DNA of 64,000 bases from Streptomyces reniochalinae (lineage in GTDB: Bacteria; Actinomycetota; Actinomycetes; Streptomycetales; Streptomycetaceae): contig NZ_QOIM01000046.1 of NCBI RefSeq assembly GCF_003323735.1, positions 1-64,000 of the forward strand, given 5' to 3'. Made by a program: the position numbers and the translations under genes. Of this stretch, positions 8,603 to 34,242 are shown in pieces (the stretch's first letter is position 1; each line of letters begins with the position of its first letter). Under the pieces are notes generated by a model that made no database searches, had not been told where the DNA came from, and saw only the letters and a program-made list of their open reading frames with translations.

Positions 8603-11600
8603 TCAGCTCATCTCGGCCCGCAGGCGGCGGGCCAGCCCACTCGGCGTCGGACTGTCGAACAGGTCCTTGAGCTTGAGGCGCACCTGGGTGGCCGACTGCA
8701 CTTCTTGCAGCAGCTTGACGCCGAGCAGCGAGTGCCCGCCGTGCGCGAAGAAGTTGCTGTCCGCGTCGAGGTCACCGCGGTCGAGTGCGGTCTTGTAGAG
8801 CCCTACCAGCGTGACCACCAGGTCGTCGCCGTGCTCGGTTCGTTCGTCCGTCACGTCGTCCGTCGTTTTCCGGGCCGCACGCAGCCCCTCGGCCCGGCGG
8901 CGCAGCGCGGGGTAGTCCACCTTGTCGCTGCCGGTCATCGGGAAGGCGTCCACCACCACGAATTCGTTCGGTGTCGCCGCGGCGGGCAGCAGACCGCGCG
9001 CGTGCTCCCACAGCCGCGCGGCGATGCCGGGCTGCTCGGGTGCGGTGACGAACGCCCACAGCGCACCGTCGGCGCTGGGTTCCCCGACGAGCACGACGGC
9101 GGCGCCGGTCAGGTCGGGGTGGGAGAGCAGGACCTCCTCCACCTCACCGAGTTCGATGCGGTTTCCGCGCAGCTTGACCTGCCGGTCCATCCGGCCCAGG
9201 ATCTCCAGCTGCCCGTCGTGGGTCCACCTGGCCAGGTCGCCTGTGCGGTAGTACCTGCCGCAGGACGGGTGCTCGCCGAACCGTTCCGCATCCAGGTCAG
9301 GGCGGTTGTGGTAGCCGAGGGACAGGCCCGCGCCGGCGATGCACAGCTCACCCTGCACACCGAGCGGCAGCGGCGCGCCGTCCTGGGTCATGACGTGCAC
9401 CTGCGTGTTCGCGATCGGTGTCCCGACCGTGATCGTGTCCTCGGAGCCGGCCTTGATCGTGCCGCCGGTGGACCAGACCGTGGCCTCGGTCGGCCCGTAG
9501 AGGTTGAACAGCGTGCACCCGGTGGCCGCCAGCCTTCCGGCGAGCGGCGCGGGGAGCGGCTCACCGCCGATGATCACGGTGCGGCCTGCCAGCCGGCCGG
9601 CCACCTCATCGAGGACGAGGCGCCAGGTGGTGGGCGTGGCCGAGAGGACCGACGCGTCGTGCCGGTCCAACGCCTCGGCCAGGGCCGTACCCTGGGTACG
9701 GGCCTCGTCCGGCGCGACGACCAGCGTGCCACCGGTACCCAGGGGCAGGAAGAGTTCGAGGGTGGACATGTCGAAGCTGAACGTCGTCACCCACAGCATC
9801 GACCTGCCGCGGGCGTCGAGCGCGTCGGCGAAGTGCGTGACGAGGTTCGCCAGGGCGCCGTGGCGGATCCGGGTGCCCTTGGGGCGTCCGGTGGAGCCGG
9901 AGGTGTAGATGAGGTACGCCTGATCGTCCGCGCTCACGGGTGACTGCGCGAGAACCGTGCCCTGGGTGGGCGTCACGCTGTCGACGTGGACGAGCGGGAG
10001 CACGACCCGGTCGCCGGGCACAGCGACGTCCTCACCGGCCAGGACGATCACCGCGCCTGAGTCGTCCAGTTGGTAGGAGACGCGCTCTTCGGGGTGGTCC
10101 GGGTCGAGCGGCAGGTAGGCGGCGCCGCACAACCAGACGCCGAACACCGCCGCGACGAGTTCGGGGCCGCGGCGTGCGAGGAGCGCGACGACGTCGCCCT
10201 TGCCGATTCCCGCTGCCGTGAGCCGGCCGCGGGTTGCCTCGGCCGCTGCCCACAGCCGTCGGACGCCGACCGAACGCGCGCCGTCCACCACCGCCGGCCT
10301 GTCCGTCTCCGGCGCGGTGGAGACCGTTGCGGCGAGCATCTCCAGCAGCGTGTCCGGGCGGACGGGACACGCGGTGTCGTTGGCCCTGCCGATCACGTCG
10401 TGGTCGCGGCGCGCCCAGACCGGCAGTTCCCCGATCGCGTCGTCGGGGCGGGAGGCGAGCGTGACGAGCAGCTCGTCGTACCGGGCCAGCAACATGGCGA
10501 TGTCCTCGTGGTCGAAGACGTCCACACCGAATCCCGCCCGCACCTCGAGCGCGTCCGCCGTGGAGGTGACGAAGAACTCCAGGTCGAACTTGCTGGTGCC
10601 GGTCTCGACCATGAGCTGCCGTGCCGGGTGTCCGCCGATGACGAAACCGGCCTTCGTGTCCGCGGGCGCGTAGTTGAAGGTGTAGCGGAACAGGCTGTTG
10701 CGTCCGGACGCGTGCGCCCTGGGCACGTACTCGATGACGCGCTCGGCGGAGTAGTCCGCCTGCGCCATCGCTTGGAAGAACTCGCGCCGGTTCAGGCGCA
10801 CGAACGAGCGGAAGCTGTCCGCGCGGTCGACCGGTGTGCGTAGGACCACCACGTTGGCGTGGTAGCCGATCGCGGCCTCCGCCTCGGGGGAGCGGACGTT
10901 GACCGGCGACCCTATGGTGAGGTCGGTGCCGGCACCGTGCGAGGCGAGCAGGACCCCGTACGCCGCCGTGAGCACCACGGACTCGGGCGCCCGCAGGTCC
11001 TGCTGCATCCGCTTGACGGCGTCGCGCGCCGCGGGCGAGAGGGTACGGGTCAGGACGTCACCGGCGAGCGTCGTCACCGCGGGATCCGGTTTCGCGCACC
11101 ACAGCGGGGACGCGGACGCGTCGACCCCTTCGAGCTTCGTGCGCCAGAACGTCTCGCTGGTCTCCCTCGCGGGCTGCTCCTGCCAGGCCGGCACGGTCTG
11201 TGTGCCGCACTCCGTGCCCGCGGCCAGCGCGTTGTACCGCGCGACGAACTCCTCCAGCAGCAGCGCGGCCGACCGGCCGTCGAAGTTGGCGTGGTGCACC
11301 GCGATGCAGACGATGTCGGCCGTGCCCTCCCGCACGTGGGCAGCGCGCAGCAGCAGCTCGCCGTCCGGTGCGAACGGCCGGGCGACGAAATCGGTGAGCC
11401 AGGGGATGAGTTCCGCGCTGCTCAGGTCCGCCTGGAGGACTTCGGGTGCCGCTTCCTCCGCGTCCAGCACCTCACGGACGAGGCCACCGGGTTCCGTCTT
11501 GAACACACCGCGCAGCACCTCGTACGTGCGGACCAGACCGGCCACGGTCTGCCGCACGATGTCGTGCCGGAGCCTGCCCTCGACGCGGAAGGTCGTGTTC

Positions 11601-11710
11601 AGGTTGTTGACCCCCGTGCCGGGCACGTACTCCTCGAGCAGCCACAGCGCCTGCTCCTTCGGGGAGGCCGGTTTCCTCTCCGGCGCGGTGGCCGGTCCGT
11701 CCGATGTCAT
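8603..11710 (-). CDS. Single-module nonribosomal peptide synthetase (C-A-PCP)
   Basis: This 1,035-residue protein should add one amino acid to an acyl chain. Domains by position on the minus strand: condensation ~11640-10400 with intact HHANFDG (+ strand 11278-11301); adenylation ~10330-8900 with YTSGSTGRPKG, YGPTEA, the FSFDMS segment whose Asp normally binds the amino group of an alpha-amino acid, YRTGDL, and the catalytic Lys in SDKVDY; PCP ~8830-8620 with GGHSLL. The amino acid cannot be named safely from the sequence alone. There is no release domain, so release must use another protein or spontaneous cyclisation. The ATG at 11710 follows the thioesterase stop by two bases, implying translational coupling. 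It most likely extends the polyketide, though its place in the line is inferred. Confidence 0.95.
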   Translation of the reverse strand: MTSDGPATAPERKPASPKEQALWLLEEYVPGTGVNNLNTTFRVEGRLRHDIVRQTVAGLVRTYEVLRGVFKTEPGGLVREVLDAEEAAPEVLQADLSSAELIPWLTDFVARPFAPDGELLLRAAHVREGTADIVCIAVHHANFDGRSAALLLEEFVARYNALAAGTECGTQTVPAWQEQPARETSETFWRTKLEGVDASASPLWCAKPDPAVTTLAGDVLTRTLSPAARDAVKRMQQDLRAPESVVLTAAYGVLLASHGAGTDLTIGSPVNVRSPEAEAAIGYHANVVVLRTPVDRADSFRSFVRLNRREFFQAMAQADYSAERVIEYVPRAHASGRNSLFRYTFNYAPADTKAGFVIGGHPARQLMVETGTSKFDLEFFVTSTADALEVRAGFGVDVFDHEDIAMLLARYDELLVTLASRPDDAIGELPVWARRDHDVIGRANDTACPVRPDTLLEMLAATVSTAPETDRPAVVDGARSVGVRRLWAAAEATRGRLTAAGIGKGDVVALLARRGPELVAAVFGVWLCGAAYLPLDPDHPEERVSYQLDDSGAVIVLAGEDVAVPGDRVVLPLVHVDSVTPTQGTVLAQSPVSADDQAYLIYTSGSTGRPKGTRIRHGALANLVTHFADALDARGRSMLWVTTFSFDMSTLELFLPLGTGGTLVVAPDEARTQGTALAEALDRHDASVLSATPTTWRLVLDEVAGRLAGRTVIIGGEPLPAPLAGRLAATGCTLFNLYGPTEATVWSTGGTIKAGSEDTITVGTPIANTQVHVMTQDGAPLPLGVQGELCIAGAGLSLGYHNRPDLDAERFGEHPSCGRYYRTGDLARWTHDGQLEILGRMDRQVKLRGNRIELGEVEEVLLSHPDLTGAAVVLVGEPSADGALWAFVTAPEQPGIAARLWEHARGLLPAAATPNEFVVVDAFPMTGSDKVDYPALRRRAEGLRAARKTTDDVTDERTEHGDDLVVTLVGLYKTALDRGDLDADSNFFAHGGHSLLGVKLLQEVQSATQVRLKLKDLFDSPTPSGLARRLRAEMS

Positions 11711-11712
11711 GG

Positions 11713-12543
11713 TCAGCGCTCCAGCAGCTTGTCGACGGTCTCGGCCACCCCGGGGGACCGCAGGAGTTCGGCGTGGTCCTCGTCGAACCTGATCTCGTGC
11801 GCGACGAACTCGCCCGTCCCCATCTCGCCGGTGACCTTCAGCCGGTTGAGCCCGTTGTGCGGACTCGACGAGCTCAGCGCCGTGGCGTCCAGCCAGGCCG
11901 GCCGGGGGTTCAGCCCTTCGGCGAGGCTGAGGTAGGACAGGAACGAGCTGAACAGGCTCCACATCTCGGCGCTGTACTCCGTGTCGAGACCCGCGCGGGC
12001 GAACGCGCCGTCGCTGATGCGCCGGAACTCGCCGAACATCTCCGCCGCGTACCGGCCCACCGTCATGCCGTCGAGGCGGAGGTACTTTCCGAGCTCGGCG
12101 TGGATCTCAGCGCGCTCGGCCTCGCTCAGAATCGTGTCCAGCATGTCGAGGACCTTCGTCAGCTGGTACTGGATGGTCACCAGCTGGGTCGGCTCGGGGT
12201 CGAAAACGATGAGTTTCGGCGCGGTGCCCTGGCTCTTCGCCAGCTCGTCCGCCAGCGAGGCCCCGTACACGGAACCGACGCAGAAGCCGAGTACCGCGCG
12301 CACCGTCATGCCGCTCTCCCGCACCGGCGCCAGCCAGGAGCCGATGTACTCGTCGACGTCGACGCCGGAGTCGGGGGCGACCGCGGGCGGCGCGATCAGC
12401 CAGTAGTTGCCGTCGTGCTCGAGCTGCGGCACGAGGTCGGAGAAGCCGGCTTCCGGCCGCCCCGTCGTGTGGAAGTCGGCACACAGGATGACCTCCGACG
12501 ACGATGAGGTGCGCAGTGGTGCCCAGGTGCTGCTGATGCTCAT
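11713..12543 (-). CDS. Alpha/beta-hydrolase thioesterase with a cysteine in the nucleophile elbow
   Basis: The 276-residue length and position between PKS and NRPS genes fit a free-standing thioesterase that edits or releases carrier-protein-bound acyl chains. The nucleophile elbow reads GFCVGS, with Cys88 (codon 12282-12280) where most such enzymes have Ser in GxSxG. A C-terminal DEDHAELL segment can supply the catalytic His. The gene starts 58 bp after the large PKS stop codon and ends two bases before the NRPS start, so the three genes form one operon. The Cys/Ser exchange could tune it toward acyl transfer or a special release chemistry; that is inference. A non-catalytic role cannot be excluded. 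Confidence 0.85.
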   Translation of the reverse strand: MSISSTWAPLRTSSSSEVILCADFHTTGRPEAGFSDLVPQLEHDGNYWLIAPPAVAPDSGVDVDEYIGSWLAPVRESGMTVRAVLGFCVGSVYGASLADELAKSQGTAPKLIVFDPEPTQLVTIQYQLTKVLDMLDTILSEAERAEIHAELGKYLRLDGMTVGRYAAEMFGEFRRISDGAFARAGLDTEYSAEMWSLFSSFLSYLSLAEGLNPRPAWLDATALSSSSPHNGLNRLKVTGEMGTGEFVAHEIRFDEDHAELLRSPGVAETVDKLLER

Positions 12544-12601
12544 GTTTACACCTTCGAGTGGTTGAGGCGTTGGTGTCCGGTGTCCCTCGGATCGGTCGCG
12601 T

Positions 12602-30622
<18,021 letters not shown>

Positions 30623-30851
30623 TGAACCCAATCCTGAATCCGGAACCTGCGCGGTCGTCGACGAAGCTCGCTGACCGGATCAGCCGGCGGTGTCGCACTC
30701 GCCGAATCCCGTAGCCACCGCCACCGGCGCGTGAACACGGTTCTCCGCGCGGAAGAAGTGGCAGGAGCCACTGACGAACGAGTGCACCGCGAAGTCTCCG
30801 TCCCCGTATGCCGGCTGGGCCCCGTCGATTATTTGCAACGGGCGGGTGGCA

Positions 30852-30863
30852 GGTAACCCCTAG
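30852..30863 (-). promoter_or_regulatory. CTAGGGGTTACC element facing the PKS operon
   Basis: Exact inverted copy of the element at 31001. A weaker GGGG block (CTGGGGC) lies 10 bp upstream of it on the minus strand. About 30 bp downstream is the AT-rich stretch CAAATAAT, a possible -10 region. Confidence 0.6.
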
Positions 30864-30989
30864 CCGCCCCAGATTTCCTGCCCCTGTGCGTCTTGCGGAC
30901 GGCCTGTCGTGACGCGAGGAAGACGGCCTGTCGTGGTGCGGAGCAGCCGTGGACGCCCTCTGGCACCTCGACCGCTTCTGGGGTGCGTC

Positions 30990-31012
30990 GCAGGGGTGCC
31001 CTAGGGGTTACC
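30990..31012 (+). promoter_or_regulatory. Direct-repeat activator site before the carotenoid-oxygenase-like gene
   Basis: GCAGGGGTGCC and CTAGGGGTTACC repeat the AGGGGT core 11 bp apart, one helical turn, as OmpR-type (SARP) activator sites do. A possible -10 hexamer TAAGGG begins at 31030. Confidence 0.6.
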
Positions 31013-31161
31013 TTCGCCCCGGTATTCGGTAAGGGTGAGAAAATCGCGGGTCATGTAGCGTGAATGCCGCATGCTCGCACCGGGACGGAGACAAAAGTCC
31101 CCTCAACCGGGCCCCCGTAACGCGTCTGGATCACCGTAATGCGGCTGAAAGGAGCGAGCAG

Positions 31162-32493
31162 TTGCCCACCGCGGCTCCGCATCTCGCTGGCAACTACGCC
31201 CCGGTCACCGAGGAACTCACCTCGCACGGCCTGGCCGTGACCGGATCCCTTCCCAAGGAGCTGACGGGCTGGTACCTGCGCAACGGTCCGAACCCCCATG
31301 AGGCCACCGCCGCACACTGGTTCATGGGCCAGGGCATGGTCCACGGCATACGGCTGGAAGGCGGCCGTGCCACGGCCTACCGCAACCGCTGGGTGCGCAC
31401 CTCCACCTTCACCGAAGGTGCGACGATGTTCGACGAGTTCGGCAACCGGGACCTCACCGCCGGCAGCGCCAACACCCACGTCGTCCGGCACGCCGGACAC
31501 ACGCTGGCGCTGGCCGAAGCGTGCCTCCCCTACCGGCTCACGGCCGACCTCGACACCGTCGGACCGCACGATTTCGACGGCAAGCTCACCACCGCGATGA
31601 ACGCGCACCCCAAGACCTGCCCGGTCACCGGCGAGCTGCACTTTTTCGGGTACGGGATGCTGGCACCGCCGTTCCTCACCTACCACCGGGCCGACGCGGC
31701 GGGGAACCTGACCCTCAGCCGCCCGGTCGACGAGGTCGGCGCCACGATGATGCACGACTTCGCGCTGACCGCGCAGCACGTGATCTTCATGGACCTGCCC
31801 GTCGTCTTCGACATCAACCGCGCGATGGCCGGCGACACCCTGCCCTACCGGTGGGACGCCTCCTACGGGGCGCGCATCGGTGTGCTGCGGCGCGAGGAGC
31901 CCCACGCCGCGATCCGCTGGTTCGACATCGAGCCCTGCTACGTCTTCCACGTCTCCAACGCCTACGACGACGGCGACTCCATCGTCCTGCAGGTCGTCCG
32001 CTACCCCCGACTGTGGGTCGCCGACAGCGCCGAGGCGTACCCGGACGCCACCTTGTGGGAGTGGACCGTGGATCTGGACGCGGGGAAGGTGACCGAAGTC
32101 CAGCTCGACGACCGCAGCACCGAGTTCCCCCGTATCGACGACCGGCTCGTCGGGCAGAACGCCCGGCACACCCACACCATCATCGCCGCTGCGCACCCCA
32201 GCCACGACGCGGTTCCCGGTGCGCTGCTGCGCTACGACATGCACACCGGCGCCGTCGCCGAGCACACCTTCGGTCCGGGCCGGATCCCCAGCGAGGCCGC
32301 CTTCGCCCCCGCCGACGACCGGGCCGGTGGCGCCGGGTGGCTGATGACCTATGTCTACGATGCCGCGAGGGACACCAGCGACCTGGTCGTCGTGGACGTC
32401 TCCGACATGGCGGCGGAGCCGGTCGCCACCATCCATCTTCCGCAACGCGTCCCGTACGGCTTCCACGGCAACTGGCTGCCCGACCCCCGCTGA
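31162..32493 (+). CDS. Carotenoid-cleavage-oxygenase family enzyme (non-heme iron)
   Basis: This 443-residue protein belongs to the carotenoid/lignostilbene oxygenase family, seven-bladed propellers that split or isomerise conjugated double bonds with Fe(II) held by four histidines. Candidate ligands are His in AHPK (~31603), MHDF (~31750), FHVSNAYDD (~31945) and FHGNW (~32460). The N-terminal WYLRNGPNPH segment is also typical. TTG at 31162 is preferred because AAAGGAG precedes it by 8 bases; the in-frame GTG at 31060 has a poor site and adds unconserved residues. It is divergent from the PKS and shares a promoter element with it. A conjugated polyene from this PKS is a plausible substrate. 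A true carotenoid substrate is less likely, since no carotenoid genes are visible. Substrate assignment is inference. Confidence 0.85.
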   Translation: MPTAAPHLAGNYAPVTEELTSHGLAVTGSLPKELTGWYLRNGPNPHEATAAHWFMGQGMVHGIRLEGGRATAYRNRWVRTSTFTEGATMFDEFGNRDLTAGSANTHVVRHAGHTLALAEACLPYRLTADLDTVGPHDFDGKLTTAMNAHPKTCPVTGELHFFGYGMLAPPFLTYHRADAAGNLTLSRPVDEVGATMMHDFALTAQHVIFMDLPVVFDINRAMAGDTLPYRWDASYGARIGVLRREEPHAAIRWFDIEPCYVFHVSNAYDDGDSIVLQVVRYPRLWVADSAEAYPDATLWEWTVDLDAGKVTEVQLDDRSTEFPRIDDRLVGQNARHTHTIIAAAHPSHDAVPGALLRYDMHTGAVAEHTFGPGRIPSEAAFAPADDRAGGAGWLMTYVYDAARDTSDLVVVDVSDMAAEPVATIHLPQRVPYGFHGNWLPDPR

Positions 32494-32889
32494 ACACCGC
32501 GGCCCGGGAAGCGGAACGGGCGATGCCGACCGAAGAGAAAAACGGAAATGCGGTCCCCGCGCGAACCCGTACCGACATGACGAATCAGTTCCCGGAGCCG
32601 GCCTGTCGCAGTGCCCATTCCGTGACCGGAGTGAGGGTAAAGCCGTTTCGTGATTCCTCCCTGGCCGAGTCCGTGACGGTCAGCAGTGCCCGGCTCCGCG
32701 GGCGGCGCGTCTAGGGGTTTCCTAGGGGTGCTCCGGGAATCCGGCAATCCATAGACTGACGCAGGAATGACATGTATCCGAGGCCATTGGGGCCCAGAGC
32801 GGTACATCGAAGATCGTTTCTGCTGTCGAGCCGGATCCGCCCGACACCGGATGCCCGTACGACGCGGTCGACCTGGCAGGGGAATTCTC
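32494..32889 (+). promoter_or_regulatory. Intergenic region and promoter before the crotonyl-CoA reductase gene
   Basis: 396 bp. The right half holds the direct-repeat element at 32711-32733, a -10-like TAGACT at 32752-32757 and a leader of about 130 bp. A 63-codon ATG frame at 32523-32714 has poor coding bias and a weak ribosome site, so it is not called as a gene. Confidence 0.6.
32711..32733 (+). promoter_or_regulatory. Direct-repeat activator site before the crotonyl-CoA reductase gene
   Basis: CTAGGGGTTTC and CTAGGGGTGCT repeat 11 bp apart. The second unit begins 30 bp before TAGACT, the same geometry as at 31001. It probably binds the same activator. Confidence 0.65.
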
Positions 32890-34230
32890 TTGTACGAAAC
32901 CATCAGTGCGATTCTCTCCGACAGTGCGGAACCCGCGGATTTCGAGGCGTTGCCGGTGCCGTCGGAATACCGCGGCGTGGTCGTGCGTCGCGACGAGACC
33001 GAGATGTTCGACGGAATGGCCACGGCGGACAAGGACCCGCACAAGTCGATGCACGTGCAGCACGTGCCGACCCCGGTTCCCGGCCCCGGCGAAGCCCTCG
33101 TCGCGGTGATGGCCAGTGCCGTCAACTACAACACGGTGTGGTCCTCGATCTTCGAGCCGATGTCGACCTTCGGTTTCCTCTCCCGCTACGGACGCACCAG
33201 CGCCGCGGCGGCACGGCACGACCTGCCCTACCACGTGCTCGGCTCCGACATGGCGGGCGTCGTACTGCGGACCGGGCCAGGCGTGCACCACTGGAAGCCC
33301 GGCGACCGGGTCGTCGCACACTGCCTGTCGGTGGGCCTGGAATCGCCGGACGGGCACGACGACAGCATGCTCGACCCCGAGCAGCGCATCTGGGGCTACG
33401 AGACGAACTTCGGCGGCCTGGCCGAACTCTGCCTGGTGCGGGCCAACCAGCTGATGCCCAAGCCCGCGCACCTGACGTGGGAGGAGGCGGCCTGCTCGGG
33501 CCTCGTGAACTCCACCGCGTACCGGCAGCTGGTCTCCCGCAACGGGGCGACGATGAAACAGGGCGACGTGGTGCTGATCTGGGGTGCGGCCGGCGGCCTG
33601 GGGTCGTACGCCACCCAGCTCGCCCTCAACGGGGGCGCGATTCCGGTCTGTGTGGTCTCCAGCGAGGCCAAGGCCGGACTGGTCCGCTCCATGGGCGCTG
33701 AGCTGGTCGTCAACCGCGCTGCTGAGGGCTACCGGTTCTGGCAGGACACGACGACCCCCGACCCCCGGGAGTGGAAGCGTCTCGGTGCGCAGATCAGGGA
33801 CCTCACCGGCGGGGAGGACCCCGACATCGTGATCGAGCACCCCGGCCGTGAGACCTTCGCGGCCAGCGTCTACGTGGCCCGACGCGGCGGCTCGGTGGTG
33901 ACGTGCGCCTCGACGTCCGGCTACCAGCACACCTACGACAACCGCTACCTGTGGATGCACCTCAAGCGGATCGTCGGCAGCCACTTCGCCAACTACCGCG
34001 AGGCGTGGGCGGCCAACCGGCTGATAGCCAAGGGCATGGTGCATCCCACGCTGTCCGTCGTGCACCCACTGGAACAGGCCGGAGAGGCCACCCGCGAGGT
34101 GCACCGCAACCGGCACAGCGGGAAGGTCGGCGTGCTCGGTCTCGCACCCGAGCCCGGTCTGGGCGTGACCGACCCCGGACTGCGCGCCCTGCACCTGACA
34201 GAGATCAGCCGCTTCCAGAGCATCAGCTGA
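32890..34230 (+). CDS. ccr: Crotonyl-CoA carboxylase/reductase
   Basis: This 446-residue MDR-family enzyme reductively carboxylates an enoyl-CoA with NADPH and CO2, usually crotonyl-CoA to ethylmalonyl-CoA, a PKS extender unit. Seen are the conserved N-terminal block (SAVNYNTVWSS), WGYETNFGG carrying the CO2-site Glu, the nucleotide-binding GAAGGLGSYA, and IVGSHFANY with the conserved His. In family members with known structure the residue before the Glu is usually Phe; here it is Tyr, which may affect the pocket. TTG at 32890 is chosen because AGGGGAA lies before it and homology starts there; the ATG at 32767 would add 41 unconserved residues. The next gene starts 12 bp downstream, and together they can make an alkylmalonyl-CoA. 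Confidence 0.93.
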   Translation: MYETISAILSDSAEPADFEALPVPSEYRGVVVRRDETEMFDGMATADKDPHKSMHVQHVPTPVPGPGEALVAVMASAVNYNTVWSSIFEPMSTFGFLSRYGRTSAAAARHDLPYHVLGSDMAGVVLRTGPGVHHWKPGDRVVAHCLSVGLESPDGHDDSMLDPEQRIWGYETNFGGLAELCLVRANQLMPKPAHLTWEEAACSGLVNSTAYRQLVSRNGATMKQGDVVLIWGAAGGLGSYATQLALNGGAIPVCVVSSEAKAGLVRSMGAELVVNRAAEGYRFWQDTTTPDPREWKRLGAQIRDLTGGEDPDIVIEHPGRETFAASVYVARRGGSVVTCASTSGYQHTYDNRYLWMHLKRIVGSHFANYREAWAANRLIAKGMVHPTLSVVHPLEQAGEATREVHRNRHSGKVGVLGLAPEPGLGVTDPGLRALHLTEISRFQSIS

Positions 34231-34242
34231 GGGGAGGACGCC

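Larger units (their letters stand above)
30623..31161. promoter_or_regulatory. Divergent promoter region between the large PKS and the carotenoid-oxygenase-like gene
   Basis: 539 bp without a supported gene. It contains two copies of CTAGGGGTTACC in opposite orientation (30852-30863 and 31001-31012), each pointing at its own gene. AT-rich -10-like sequences follow at about 29-31 bp. The PKS-side leader would be ~200 bp long, the other ~130 bp. No further structure is clear between 30640 and 30800. Confidence 0.7.

Noticed and set aside
8564..9943. Plus-strand frame opposite the NRPS
   Set aside because: Shadow of the adenylation domain; no ribosome site or family motif.
8900..10330. Naming the NRPS amino acid from binding-pocket residues
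   Set aside because: Some pocket positions can be read, but alignment by eye around the 278 position is uncertain and the partial code matches no substrate I trust.
30623..30631. TTG at 30631 as PKS start
   Set aside because: AGGA is correctly spaced for the ATG at 30622 and too close for this TTG.
31060..31161. GTG at 31060 as oxygenase start
   Set aside because: The added 34 residues are unlike the family, and the strong AAAGGAG serves TTG 31162.
32523..32714. 63-codon frame between the oxygenase and reductase genes
   Set aside because: Mixed third positions, weak ribosome site, no similarity, and it runs into the activator element.
32711..32733. Reading the repeated CTAGGGG element as a PimM-type PAS-LuxR palindrome
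   Set aside because: CTAGGGGTTTCCTAG looks palindromic but is one base shorter and differs in the core; the other sites show only the direct-repeat form.
32767..32889. ATG at 32767 as crotonyl-CoA reductase start
   Set aside because: The extra 41 residues have poor codon bias and would overlap the leader; TTG 32890 has the ribosome site and the family start.
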